Below are positions 11,569 through 23,045 of a stretch of DNA of 64,000 nt, in pieces (within the stretch, counting starts at the first letter, position 1; every line of letters begins with the position of its first letter). The stretch covers positions 491,001 to 555,000 of the forward strand of contig JACEFZ010011104.1 in NCBI GenBank assembly GCA_014155875.1, written 5' to 3'. Made by a program: the position numbers and the translations under genes. The notes under the pieces are model-generated. The model ran no database searches. It had not been told where the DNA came from and saw only the letters and a program-made list of their open reading frames with translations. The stretch comes from Cepaea nemoralis. Taxonomy: Eukaryota > Mollusca > Gastropoda > Stylommatophora > Helicidae.

Positions 11569-12290
11569 AAATTACAGGACGTGGCAGTCAATCTCAATAT
11601 TCTACGGAGTGTCTGACCTCCAGGGGCAAGTTGTGCAATTGTCATTATATAGGAACGACAGTCAGGTCGTGTCCGCTAGCACGCGTGTGTGTATGTACAT
11701 GCGTGTGTGCATGCGCGGGCGCGTGTATGTATGCTATCAATTACAGGACATCGCAGTCAACCTCAACGATCTAGGGAGTTTCGTGTGTGCTGGACAAGTT
11801 TGCAATTGTCATTTTCAATTAACCCCAGCCAGGTCATGTGCGTGTGAAGAGGGTGTATTAACAACTAGTTGTCTATCTATTACAGGACGTCTTAGTCAGA
11901 CCCAACATTGTTTATGCAATGAATTTACAGGACGTTGCAGACAACCGCAACATTGATTGGTGTCCGTGTGCCATCATGACATCTGTTCCGTGTAGACGTG
12001 CAGGTGTATGTACATGAGTGTGTGTATGCTGTCGAGTGTATGCGTATGCGTCCGCGTGAACGTGTGCGCTAGTTATTACAGCACATTGCAATCACCCCTA
12101 CCATTCCGTGGAGTGTCGTGTTTACTGTGTAAGATTGCTGTTGTCTTTTGGAACGGCTGAATTTCTTTTACAGATGACAATCAAGCTTTAATGCATTGCC
12201 TTTACAGGACAGCTAGTCAACCCCAAAATTCAGCCTTCCTGGGCAAGGTTGTCGTTGTCTTTCTGAACGGCTGAATTTCTTTTACATATG
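11080..12290 (+). repeat. GT-rich tandem modules, left arm
   Basis: Modules of roughly 150-170 bases repeat with variation. Each has a GT/CG-rich run, then TATCAATTACAGGACGTCGC, then a segment ending in TTGCAATTGTCATT or AAGATTGCTGCTGTC. The mirrored set lies at about 18720-19790. No coding function is seen. Confidence 0.75.
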
Positions 12291-13137
12291 GCAGTCAAGC
12301 TAGCGACTACATGATAACTAGCTAAAACCGGTAAAAATGACGTCACAACCGGGTATAGCTGTAATGTTACAGATAGAACACGTTGATAAGAAGGATACTA
12401 CACTATGTCGTGGTGATAGACAACGCCCTTACCATGTGAATACATCACGGCCAGACAATGTCCAGACAATATTCACCTCAATCAGGAGTCTTCACCAGCA
12501 GATATCGTGTATATAACACACACCATTCGTTGTCTAGATGTCCTTGTCTCAGTGAACACTGAGGTAGACAGACAGTTTTGATAAATCTTTCACATTTTCG
12601 GTGTGCTTCTCCAAGTAGGCATACAATTAACCTAACAATACTAGTATAATAAAGAGATATATGGTGCTAAGCACATATAACTGGAGTATGTGCTCTGCTG
12701 GCTGCAACACCAATCAACACATGCACATGGCTAATCCATCAACCCTGCATACAGAAATTAGTGTCCTTAGTACCGGCAATGTCCCACAAGGAGCGCCTCG
12801 AGCACTGATTTTTGCATTTGCCAATAGCAACTAATGATACAACCGAGACACGAGTGTAATGACCCAGTAGGTAAAAAACAGTGGTAATGGAAGAAACCAG
12901 CGTGGAAACTAACACACAAAGTACCCCAGAGGGGGAAAGAAATTCGTTCTGGTGCATGTGTGGTCGGCGAGTGCCGCGACTAGAGATTGTCTTCTTCTGT
13001 CAATTGGTCGTTATAAACAAAGTCATTGGCATATCACTATTTAATCTGTCTCGAATCAGCGTCGATGCGGTCGAGGGAAAGTTGTGGATCGCTCTTCTAA
13101 ACAGCTGTCTGGGTTACATGCTACCAAACCCTAATAT
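12291..13137. other. Spacer upstream of the element A gene pair
   Basis: No convincing gene. It is mirrored at about 17908-18720 in the right arm. A short open frame at 12881-13141 is not preserved in the mirror and is not called. The promoter for the gene at 13138 should lie here, but no motif can be assigned. Confidence 0.4.
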
Positions 13138-13866
13138 ATGAGCTTCTACCTGACATTACCGAGTAATGATTCGCCGAACATATTTCCCAAGAACTCACCA
13201 GGTCACTATTTCGTCAAGTTACCACAGACTACAGAGGTGAGTCAATATTTTGAAGTGGGTCTGGCCGAAATTCAATTCCCCAACTACTACTGTAATGTGT
13301 TAGAGAATGAAGTATGGCTAAGATACATCCCACCCAATGGTAGGGTGATAAGACAGGTGTGTCCCTCAGGTAGGTACAGTTCACCAGACGCATTTATAGC
13401 TGCACTGAATCGCCTAATGAAAGATCGGAAGGTCGACGATCAACTCTGTGTTCTATTCCATTTCGACAATGCATCAAAGAAAGTCATCGTGAAAATATTA
13501 GAACCCGGGGCCACTATTACATTTAGTGAGAAGTTACAAGAGATACTAGATACAATTGAAGGTGAAAGGTCGATAGACCTGAATAACGACCTGCGAAATG
13601 TCTACGTATACTGCAATCTCATTGCGACAAGACCAGTTGGAGACGTCATGGTACCACTACTAAGGACGGTTCCTATCATGAAGCAGCGATCAACCTCAGT
13701 GTTTCTCGCCTACGACAAACCTCAGTACATACCCCTGAATCGTAACTCCTTTGACACGGTGGAAATACTTCTAACCACTGAGACGGGCACAAAGGTCGCA
13801 TTCACTAACGGGACTTCAGTGCTGACGTTACATTTTCGAGTTAGGAAGAGATCAGACCTAGAATAA
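13138..13866 (+). CDS. Polinton-type conserved virion-associated protein (intact copy)
   Basis: A 242-residue protein beginning MSFYLTLPSNDSP, with the block VGLAEIQFPNYYCNV at about residues 40-55. Proteins with this N-terminal pattern are found in Polinton/Maverick and related virus-like elements, next to capsid genes. A minor-capsid or vertex role is possible, but that is a recollection-based inference. There is no signal peptide or membrane segment. The mostly beta-prone composition would suit a structural protein. The stop codon overlaps the start of the next frame in TAATG. The mirrored copy at 17180-17907 is broken by one missing base. Confidence 0.65.
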   Translation: MSFYLTLPSNDSPNIFPKNSPGHYFVKLPQTTEVSQYFEVGLAEIQFPNYYCNVLENEVWLRYIPPNGRVIRQVCPSGRYSSPDAFIAALNRLMKDRKVDDQLCVLFHFDNASKKVIVKILEPGATITFSEKLQEILDTIEGERSIDLNNDLRNVYVYCNLIATRPVGDVMVPLLRTVPIMKQRSTSVFLAYDKPQYIPLNRNSFDTVEILLTTETGTKVAFTNGTSVLTLHFRVRKRSDLE

Positions 13867-14078
13867 TGGTGAAATACGGGGTGGTACATCGAAAACTCCA
13901 GACTGTCCGAAGACAGGATGTGCCCGACACTCAGATGATTGAGGCCTCGGGTATCTACAAGACTCAGATATCAACCCACCAAGCAGGATACCAGTTTTAC
14001 GATTACATGCTAAGTGACATGTACATACCAGGCTACCAACCAAAAAAAAACCCAACCAACTCAGACAATGGCGTGTAG
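13866..14078 (+). CDS. Small second gene of the element A pair, unknown function
   Basis: A 70-residue frame starting MVKYGVVHRK and overlapping the preceding stop by one base (TAATG). Termination-reinitiation coupling is therefore conceivable, which is unusual for a nuclear gene but common in compact viral gene blocks. The mirror copy (16971-17180, minus) keeps the frame and most residues, which suggests that both encoded a real product before the duplication. It may be the truncated start of a longer protein, since the palindrome's satellite begins soon afterwards. Not recognised. Confidence 0.5.
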   Translation: MVKYGVVHRKLQTVRRQDVPDTQMIEASGIYKTQISTHQAGYQFYDYMLSDMYIPGYQPKKNPTNSDNGV

Positions 14079-14359
14079 AAATCCAGAAACAATAGACAAT
14101 GTTTATAGCTTAGTATGTGAAAATAAAACGGTGTGATGATAGTATGTATACTATCTCATATCACATCATCCATTTCGTATAATGACATTATACATTTTTT
14201 ATTCTTGAAAAATGTACTGAAATACTGTAAAATGTACTTGTAATACTGTAAAATAAAACAGGCATATATTATAATTACGTCTTGGTTGTTGAATTTGTCC
14301 TAGTGTTTACGGTGTATGTAGTTGTCATGTGATGAGAGAATAATACATATTGGTGTAAA

Positions 14360-16700
14360 ATTCAAGAAATATTTCAACAAAACTAAGGAATCGGGTTAAC
14401 CAAAGTAGAAAAAACTGTCGACCATAGTCTGAAATACCTCAATCAAAATTACGAAAAGTTGGAAACTTTGCAAAACGTAAGAAAATCTGTTACCCTAAAG
14501 GGAAATATAATATTTGGCCACATTTCAATCAAATTTATGATAAGTAGGAAATTTTGATAACCAAATGGCAAAAATCTTGGTCAAGTAAGAGAATTTGTTA
14601 ACCAAATGTGAAAAGGTTAGCCGAATTTCAAACCAAACTTATACAAACAATCTCAGTCAAATATATGAAAAAGTAGGAAAATTTTTTTACCAAACGTGAA
14701 AAGTTTGGCCAACTGTCACCCAAACTTGTGGAAAGTGGGAAATTTTGTTGTTCGGATGTGAAAGGTTTGACCACATTTCATCCGAACTTATGAAAAGTAG
14801 GAAACTTTGTTAAACAAACGACAAAAAGCTTGGCCAAGTAAACAAATGTGTTAACCAAATGTGAAAAGATTAACCAAATTTCAAACCAAACTTATAAAAA
14901 TCTCATTCAAACATATGAAAAGTAGGAAAATTTGTTAACCAAACGTGAAAAGTTTGGTCAACTGTCACCTAAACCTATGAAAAGTGGGAAATTTTGGTGG
15001 CCAGCCGTGAAAACTGTGATCAAATTTCACCCAAACTTATGAAAAGTAGGAAACTTTGTTAACCGAAAGGCAAAAATCTTGGACAAGTAATAAAATGTGT
15101 TAGCCAAAGGGGAAAAATTATGGCTACATTTCAACCAGACTTATAAAAACTCACCCAATCTTATGAAAAGTACGAAAAAATTTTTTAATCAAATGTGAAA
15201 AGGTTAGCCGAATTTCAAACCAAACTTATAAAAATCTCAGTCAAACATATGAAAAGTAGGAAAATATGTTAACCAAACGTGAAAAAATTGGCAACTGTCA
15301 CCCAAACTTATGAAAAGTTGGAAATTTTGTTGTCCAGCTGTGAAAAATTTGACCACATTTCACCCAAACTTATGAAAAGTAGGAAACTTTGTTAACCAAA
15401 GGGCAAATATCTTTATGTTTCCAACTTGAATGTTTCATGTAGAAATTTAATTGTTAATTTTGTGTACAATTTTATTGTTGAAATTTTATTTTGGGAGACA
15501 CTTGGCCAAACTTTTCACAGTTGGTTAACACATTTTCCTACTTTTCATATGTTTGACTGAGCTTTTTATAAGTTTGGTTTGAAATTCGGCTAACCTTTTC
15601 ACATTTGGTTAACAAATTTTCCTACTTTTCATAAGATTGTTTGAGTTTTGTATAAGTCTGGTTGAAATGTAGCCAAAGTTTTTCTCGTTTGTTTAACACA
15701 TTTTCTTACTTGGCCTAGATCTTTGACATTTGTTTAACAAAGTGTCCTACTTTTCATAAGTTTGGGTGAAATTTGGTCACAGTTTTCACGTCTGGACAAC
15801 AAAATTTCCCACTTTTCATAAGTTTAGGTGCCAGTTGGCCAAACTTTTCACGTTTAATAAACACATTTTCCTACTTTTCATATGTTTGACTGAGATTTTT
15901 ATAAGTTTGGTTTGAAATTTGGTTAATCTTTTCACATTTGGTTAATACATTTTCTTACTTGGTCAAGATTTTTGCCATTTGGTTAACAAAGTTTCCTACT
16001 TTTTATAAGTTTTGGTGAAATGTGGTCAAACTTTTGACCGCTGGACAACAAAATTTCCCTCTTTTCATAAGTTTGGATGGGAGTTGGCCAAACTTTTCAC
16101 GTTTGGTTAACAAATTTTCCTACTTTTCATATGTTTGACTGAGATGTTTATAAGTTTGGTTCGAAATTTGGTTAATCTTTTCACATTTGGTTAGCACATT
16201 TTCTTATTTGGCCAAGATTTTTGCCGTTTTGTTAACAAAGTTTCCTACTTTTCATAGGTTCGGGTGAAATGTGGTCAAACTTTTCACATCTGGACAACAA
16301 AATTCCCACTTTTCACAAGTTTGGGTGACAGTTGGCCAAACTTTTCACGTTTGGTTAACAAATTTTCCTACTTTTTCATATGTTTGACTGAGATTGTTTT
16401 TTTTAATAAGTTTGGTTTGAAATTCGGCTAACCTTTTCTTTGGTTAACAAATTCTCTTACTTGACCAAGATTTTTGCCATTTGGTTAACAAGTTTTCCGA
16501 TTTTTCATAAATTGATTGAAATGTGGCCAAATATTTTTTTCCCTTTTGGGTAACAGATTTTCTTACGTTTTGCAAAGTTTCCTACTTTTCATAATTTTGA
16601 TTGAGTTATTTCAGACTATGGTCGACAGTTTTGTCTACTTTGGTTAACCCGTTTCCTTAATTTTTGTAAAATATTTCTTGATTGTGTCACTAATATGTAT
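14360..16700. repeat. Central satellite of element A, itself mirrored
   Basis: AT-rich tandem units of about 170 bases. They are built from short phrases such as AAACTTTGTTAACCAAA, TGAAAAGTTTGGCCAACTGT and CACCCAAACTTATGAAAAGT. Left of about 15410 they read on one strand, and right of about 15500 the same phrases appear reverse-complemented. The 90-base centre (about 15410-15500) is not repeated. No gene is present. Confidence 0.9.
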
Positions 16701-16970
16701 CATTCTCTCATCACATGACAACTACGTACACCGTAAACACTAGGAAAAAATTCAACAACCAAGACGTAAGTATAATATATGCCTTTTTTTTTTTTTTTTA
16801 CAGTATTTCAAATACATTTTACAGTATTTCAGTACATTTTTCAAGAATAAAAGATGTATAATGTCATTATACGAAATGGATGCTGTGATATGAGCTAGTA
16901 TACATACTATCATCACACCGTTTTATTTTCACATACTAAGCTATACACATTGTCTGTTGTTTCTGGATTT

Positions 16971-17180
16971 CTACACGCCATTGTCTAAGTAGGTTGATTT
17001 TTTCGGTTGGTAGCATGGTATGTACATGTCACTTAGTATGCAATCATAAAACTGGTCTCCTGCTTGGTGGGTTGATATCTGAGTCTTGTAGATACCCGAG
17101 GTTTCAATCATCTGAGTGTCGGTCACATCCTGTCTTCGGACAGTCTGGGGTTTTCGATGTACCACCCCGTATTTCACCAT
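16971..17180 (-). CDS. Mirror copy of the small second gene of element A
   Basis: A 69-residue minus-strand frame, near-identical to the one at 13866-14078 with scattered replacements and a one-residue difference near the C-terminus. It overlaps the end of the broken upstream gene in the same TAATG arrangement. Whether it is expressed is unknown. Confidence 0.45.
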   Translation of the reverse strand: MVKYGVVHRKPQTVRRQDVTDTQMIETSGIYKTQISTHQAGDQFYDCILSDMYIPCYQPKKSTYLDNGV

Positions 17181-17907
17181 TATTCTAGGTCTGATCTCTT
17201 CCTAACTCGAAAATGTAACGTCAGCACTGAAGTCCCGGTAGTGAATGCGTAATTTGTGCCCGTCTCAGTGGCTAGAAGTATTTCCACCGTGTCAAAGGAG
17301 TAACGATTAAGCGGTATGTATTGAGGTGTGTCGTAGGCGCGAAACACTGAGGTTGATCGCTGCTTCATGATAGGAACCGTCCTTAGTATTGGGACCATGA
17401 CGTCTCGAACTGGTCTTGTAGCAATGAGATCGCAATATACGTAGACATTTCGCAGGTCGTTATTCAGGTCTATCGACCCTTCACCTTTAATTGTAACTAG
17501 TATCTTTTGTAACTTCTCACTAAATGTAATAGTGGCCCCGGTTTCTAGTATTTTCATGATGACTTTCTTTGATGATTTGTCGAAATGGAATAGAACACGA
17601 GTTGATCGTCGACCTTCCGATCTTTCATTAGGCGATTCACTGCAGCTATAAATGCGTCTGGTGAACTGTACCTACCTGAGGGACACACCTGTCTTATCAC
17701 CCTACCATTGGGTGGGATGTATCTTAGCCATACTTCATTCTCTAACACATTACAGTAGTAGTTGGGGAATTGAATTTCGGCCAGACCCACTTCAAAATAT
17801 TGACTCACCTCTATAGTCTGTGGTAAGTTGACGAAATAGTGACCTGGTGAGTTCTTGGGAAATATGTTCGGCGAATCATTACTCGGTAATGTCAGGTAGA
17901 AGCTCAT
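17180..17907 (-). pseudogene. Mirror copy of the Polinton-type virion-associated gene, frameshifted
   Basis: The minus-strand frame from 17907 matches the intact left copy up to about residue 100. There a single T is missing compared with the left arm (about 17600), and the frame ends at 17554. The remainder is open from 17557 to 17180 in the other frame. The N-terminal and C-terminal portions are otherwise well conserved, so the break is probably young compared with the palindrome. Confidence 0.7.
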
Positions 17908-18719
17908 ATTTTAGGGTTTGGTAGCATGTAACCCAGACAGCTGCTTAGAAGAGCGATCCACAACTTTCCCTCGACTGCATCGACGCTGATTCAAGACAGA
18001 TTAAATATTGATATGCCAATGACTGTGTATATAACGACCAGTTGACAGAAGAAGACAATCTCTATTAGCGGCGACCACACATGCACCAGAACGAATTTCT
18101 TTCCCTCTTTGGGGTATTTTGTGTGTTAATTTCCACGCTGGTTTCTTCCATTACCACTGCTTTTGAACTACTGGGTTATTACACTCGATTCTCAGTTGTA
18201 TCATTAGTTGCTATTAGCAAATGCAAAAATCAGTGCTCGAGGCGCTCCTTGTGAAACATTGCCGGTACTAAGGAGACTACTTTCTGTATGCAGGGTTGAT
18301 GGATCAGCCATGTGCGTGTGTTGATTGGTGTTGCAGCCAGCAGAGCACATACTCCAGTTATATGTGCTTAGCACCATATATCTCTTTATTATACTAGTAT
18401 TGTTAGGTTAATTGTATGCCTACTTGGAGAAGCACACCGAAAATGTGAAAGATTTATCAAAACCTGAACGGTGTTCACTGAGACCGGGACATCTAGACGG
18501 CGAATGGTGTGTGTTATATACACGATATCTGCTGGTGAAGACTCCTGACTGAGGTGAATATTGTCTGGAAATGTCTGATCTGATGTATTCACATGGTAAG
18601 GGCGTGGTCTATCACAACGACACAGTGTAGTATCCTTCTTATCAACGTGTTCTAGCTGTAACATTACAGCTATACCCGGTTGTGACGTCATTTTTACCGG
18701 TTTTAGATAGTTATCATGT

Positions 18720-19790
18720 AGTCGCTAGCTTGACTGCCATATGTAAAAGAAATTCAGCCGTTCAGAAAGACAACGACAACCTTGCCCTGGAAGGTAGGGG
18801 TGACTGCAATGTACTGTAATAACTAGCGCACACGTTCACGCGCACGCATACGCATACACTCGACAGCACACACACACACACTCACGCATGTACATACACC
18901 TGCACGCCTACACGGAACAAATATCATGATAGCACAAGGACACCAATCAATGTTGCGGCTGTCTGCAACGTCCTGTAAATTCATTGCATAAACAATGTTG
19001 GGCCTGACTGCGACGTCCTGTAATAGATAGTTGTTAATACATCCTCTTCACACGCACATGACTTGGCTGGGGTTAATTGAAAATAACAATTGCAAACTTG
19101 TCCAGCACACACGAAACTCCCTAGAATGTTTAGGTTGACTGCGATGCCCTGTAATTTATAGCATACACACACACGCGCGCTCATGCACACACGCATGTAC
19201 ATACACACACGCGTGCTAGCGGGCACGACCTGACTGTCGTTCGTATATAATGACAATTGCAAAACTTGCCCCTGGAGGTCAGACACTCCGTATAATACTG
19301 AGGTTGACTGCTACACGTCCTATAATTGATAGCACACACACACACACTCGCGCGCGCGCGTACGTGCCATGAATACCGTTCGTTCAAAAAGACAGCAGCA
19401 ATCTTACATAGCAAACACACCACTTCACCGAATGTTGGGTCTGAAAGCGAAGTCCTGTAATTGATAGCACACCCGCGCGTGCGCACGCACAAACGCATGT
19501 ACATACATACACGCGCGCTAGCGCACACGACCTGACTGTCGTTCGTATATAATGATAATTGCAAAACTTGCCCCAGAGGTCAGACACTCCGTAGAATACT
19601 GAGGTTGACTGCGACATCCTGTAATTGATAGCACACACACACGCGTACGTGCCATGACTACCGTTCGTTCAATAAAATAGCAGCAATCTTACCCAGGAAA
19701 CACACATTACTCCATCGAATGTTGGGTCTGAATGCGACATCCTGTAATTTATAGCATATCCGCGCGCGCGAACGCACACACACACGCACA
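18720..19790 (-). repeat. CA-rich tandem modules, right arm
   Basis: Mirror of 11080-12290, with the same GACGTCCTGTAATTGATAGC phrase on the opposite strand and different lengths of the dinucleotide runs. Confidence 0.75.
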
Positions 19791-19810
19791 GACATATTTA
19801 GTATTATTTC

Positions 19811-19812
<2 letters not shown>

Positions 19813-19898
<86 letters not shown>
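19813..19898 (+). repeat. (GA)n microsatellite, right arm
   Basis: About 85 bases. It is the counterpart of the 165-base (CT)n tract in the left arm. Confidence 0.97.
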
Positions 19899-19902
<4 letters not shown>

Positions 19903-20703
19903 CAGCAAATAGAAAATACATATTTGTGTTGAATTCTTGTATGCCTGACCACTGCATATTTTCCACTCGCCTAGCCGTCACTGGTAATTACCTTCATGTT
20001 TTATCTACCGGTTATCAGTACACGCTGGCCATTGTATTTTTTTCTCGCGGGGCGTGTTCGGCTGGCCGCGGCTATTGTCACATCGCTCGGCTCGTGGTCG
20101 GTGAAGCGTTATGGTTGAGTGGTATCGGAAAATCTCGCGGTCGCTGGTCGTTTATTTCTCGCGGGGCGTGATGGGTTATTGTATGATCTTTACCTGGTGG
20201 CGCATGTAAGAGTTGGCGGTCAGGGGAGTTTAGTAAGGAAAACCGTAAAGTGGAGACAAGTGAAACGAATCAGCTCCCTTGGTTTATTTCTATTTATGTT
20301 TGTAAAAAAGGGCCGTTATTTGTGTTGTTTATTTACATATTTTAATGTATATCTCGGGAAGTTATGGTTTATTTTAAAGGAGGACTAGAGCTTTTTTTTT
20401 ATTGACGTACCTACTCGCCAATATACATACAAGAAATTTAGAGGGTTTAATTAAGTTTTGGAGTTAATTTTTAATAAAATTGATTGGATGGTTAGTATAT
20501 TTTCTAAACCAGATTTTCACCAAGCGCTTAAAGTTGATACATGGGGTCGGGACTTCTGCTGAAGCGTACAAAAGTTTTGTCATCAAAAATGGATCCTCGG
20601 GTTAGCTCGAGAGATGGACTAAATCATTTTCTGTCATATTTGACTTCGGTCTCCTCATCGAAGGGGATCGATATGACTGGGGTTCGATCACACCAGGTGA
20701 CCG

Positions 20704-20705
20704 CA

Positions 20706-20771
<66 letters not shown>

Positions 20772-20774
20772 ACT
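20704..20774 (+). repeat. (CA)n microsatellite, right arm
   Basis: About 70 bases of CA. The left arm has only about 12 bases of (GT)n at the mirror position (10067-10080). Confidence 0.95.
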
Positions 20775-21223
20775 GGGACTCGAACACAGTTGCCCAACAA
20801 CTATTTGGTCTACTTATATAAGTATTCCACATGACCAGGGCTTGTCTCGTTGTCCGCCCCGCCCGCCCCGCCCGCCCCACCACCGCCGCCTCCGCCCCGC
20901 CCCTAGACCGGAAGTGACAACCGGACGTGGTCACCCAGAACCAAGAAAATAACCACCATTTTCAAATATCTGGGTCATTTGGGGTCCTTCGCCGCCACCC
21001 CTCGGGACCGGAAGTAGTCATCAAGACAACCGGTAGTGGCAACCGGAAGTAGTCATCACGACAACCGGAAGTAGTCACCCAGGACCAAGAAAATACCCGC
21101 CATTTTCAAAATATTTAGGTCGTAAAATATAACGATTCAAGATGGCCGGATAACCCCGTAAAGAACGATGTATCAGGGGTTTGAAACCACATTTGAGGTG
21201 TAGTTACAACATCCCATACTACT

Positions 21224-22636
21224 CTTGGCCAAACCACTTGATCTTCTGTCTTTCGATAAATGTGGCACAGAGTGTTAATCCTACTGTCTGTCTAATAACA
21301 GCTTGTTTTACTCGGTCTCGGATTGTTACGTTGGCAGCTCTCCGCAGGCATCTTATCTCAGAGGTGTTGATTTTGCGAACGTGTGATTTGGATAAAGTCC
21401 AAGTTTGAGATTAGTGGCATAGGATTTGTGTGAATATGCTATTTATTATCTTTCGTTTTACGGACATGAGTATATTTGGATGTTTCAATATGGATGATAG
21501 TTGATATGTAAGTGCATTAGATTTTTGACATCTGATTTCTATTTCTCTGCCCAATCTATCATTTTCAGTGATCATACTTCCAAGATATTTGGGTTATTTA
21601 ACTTGATTCAGAGATGTGCTTTTTATCTGCATACTTAGTGGGCCCGGCGATCTGCTAACTTGCATTATTTAGGTTGCATTGGCTGCATTTATACTCATAT
21701 TGTATATGCTGCATGTTGAACTCAGATTATTAATATGATTTTGCAGTCTGCTCTCATAGCTATAAAACAGGCACTGATCGTCTGCAAATAGAAGTTTTAT
21801 TTATTTTTTGTGAATCAGGTGTTTAATCTAAACTTAAGAGTTCTAAATTTTCTGAATCTGTTCTGTCAAGGCTTGCTTCTTTGGATATTCTGTCCATATA
21901 GATATTAAATTGCAGAGGAGAGAGCACACACCCCTGTCTCAATCATGTATTGACTGTGAACATATCTGATATACATTCTTGTGTTCTTACTGCCCTTCGG
22001 CTCGAGTGGTACATAGCTACGATGTTTTCTAGCAATTGTCCTTGTATCCCGTAGTCTTCACGGATGGTCCATAATTTGTATCTGTCTACTCTATCGAAAG
22101 CCTTTTCCTGATCTACAAACACAATATTCTGCTGGTTACTATATTCGACGGTATGAAGTTTGTTTCTTGTTGTCCATGGCTTTTAGGCACAAAAGTGAGG
22201 TTTTCTATGTTATTATATGATGGTTAAAAAGTTGTTGAAAGTATTCTGCCCAACTACTAGTCTTTGTTTTGGATTAAATAATGGTATACCTCTTTTGCTG
22301 TTTATGGCGGTGGTTGCACATGTTTGTAGCATTCATCTCTCTCATTTCATTGACACGTTCATGAATTTCTTTTGGGTAGTCTTTGCTATGGGTCACCATC
22401 TGTTCACCGTATATTCTCCAGGATTCATCTTTGGATGCTCTAATTGTTCGTTTGGCATTTTGTCGTGCTATTATATAAGTAATATAGTCTTGTTCACATT
22501 TAGTTGTGATCCATTTTTAAACGCTACTTTCTTTTTGAATACGCTATCTTTAATTTCGTTGTTCGAACAAAGTTGTTCTTAATCTTTTGTCCTGTCCTAC
22601 TTTCTTTATTCCACATTTATTTTCCTGTGTGTCGAG
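21224..22636 (-). mobile_element. LINE interrupted by elements A and B (segment 2 of 3)
   Basis: Minus-strand reverse transcriptase remnant lying exactly between the two palindromes. Readable blocks include QEKAFDRVDRYKLW (about 22060-22110), RQGCVLSPLQFNIYMDRI (about 21900-21950), LLFADDQCLFYSYE (about 21770-21800), and the C-terminal VTIRDRVKQAVIRQT followed by KTEDQV (about 21230-21340). Stops are frequent. The left boundary is the second CTTGGC copy, and the right boundary is the GTCGAG copy at 22631-22636. Confidence 0.8.
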
Positions 22637-23045
22637 AGTAGTATATAGGTACAAAAGGTTTACCGTTTTTGTGGATCTTATATAAATCAACCATTTATCG
22701 ATCCTGATCCACAAAGGGCGATAACTCATTTTTCTTAAAGTAGGCGTGGTCAGAGTAGGTGTTGCGAAGTGCTCATCAGAGTGGGTGTGGTCTAATGACT
22801 CATCAGAGTAGGTATGTGTAGTGTATAACATAAAAAATACAACATGAAACACTCAAAATAACAAACGAGTCAAGTAAGGTATATAATAATTTTATTAAAC
22901 CATGTATAGACAAACAATACAATGCATATTAAATAAGTAGTGGCATAGTTGACACATTATCATTGTGTACCTACCTTTTTATATACAGAGATGATAACGA
23001 ATCGCGATGTTGCTGATACGTATACACAGCAGAGTATTGTGTATT

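Larger units (their letters stand above)
9621..14330. repeat. Left arm of the element A palindrome (unique part)
   Basis: The arm matches the reverse complement of roughly 16690-21223, region by region: terminal repeat; a segment with repeated CTTCCGGTTGTC motifs (9770-9940); a microsatellite; GT-rich modules (11080-12290); the gene pair at 13138-14078; and an AT-rich tail. The mirror continues into the central satellite. Confidence 0.85.
9621..21223. mobile_element. Element A: palindromic Polinton/Maverick-type element
   Basis: An 11.6-kb insertion with 6-bp target duplication CTTGGC (9615-9620 and 21224-21229). The ends are inverted: AGTAGTATGGGATGTTGTAA at 9621, with its complement finishing at 21223. 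The inverted repeat is the whole element: the left half is mirrored in the right half about position 15422. Polintons are known for 6-bp target duplications, ends starting AG and inverted termini, and the gene at 13138 resembles a conserved Polinton protein. No integrase, ATPase, protease or polymerase is present, so it is non-autonomous. Arms differ by scattered substitutions, small indels and different microsatellite lengths. Confidence 0.82.
16690..21223. repeat. Right arm of the element A palindrome (unique part)
   Basis: Reverse-complement counterpart of 9621-14330. It carries the mirrored gene pair, GT/CA-rich modules (18720-19790), a (GA)n tract (19813-19898), an expanded (CA)n tract (20704-20774), and the CCGGAAGT-rich subterminal segment (20900-21090). 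Confidence 0.85.

Noticed and set aside
12881..13141. 86-residue open frame upstream of the element A gene
   Set aside because: Not preserved in the mirrored arm, and no recognisable features.
9621..21223. Palindrome as an assembly or chimera artefact
   Set aside because: Arms differ by many substitutions, indels and microsatellite lengths, and the outer borders carry exact 6-bp target duplications with a continuous LINE frame across them.
22217..22582. 121-residue plus-strand hydrophobic frame
   Set aside because: It is the antisense shadow of minus-strand LINE reverse transcriptase sequence.
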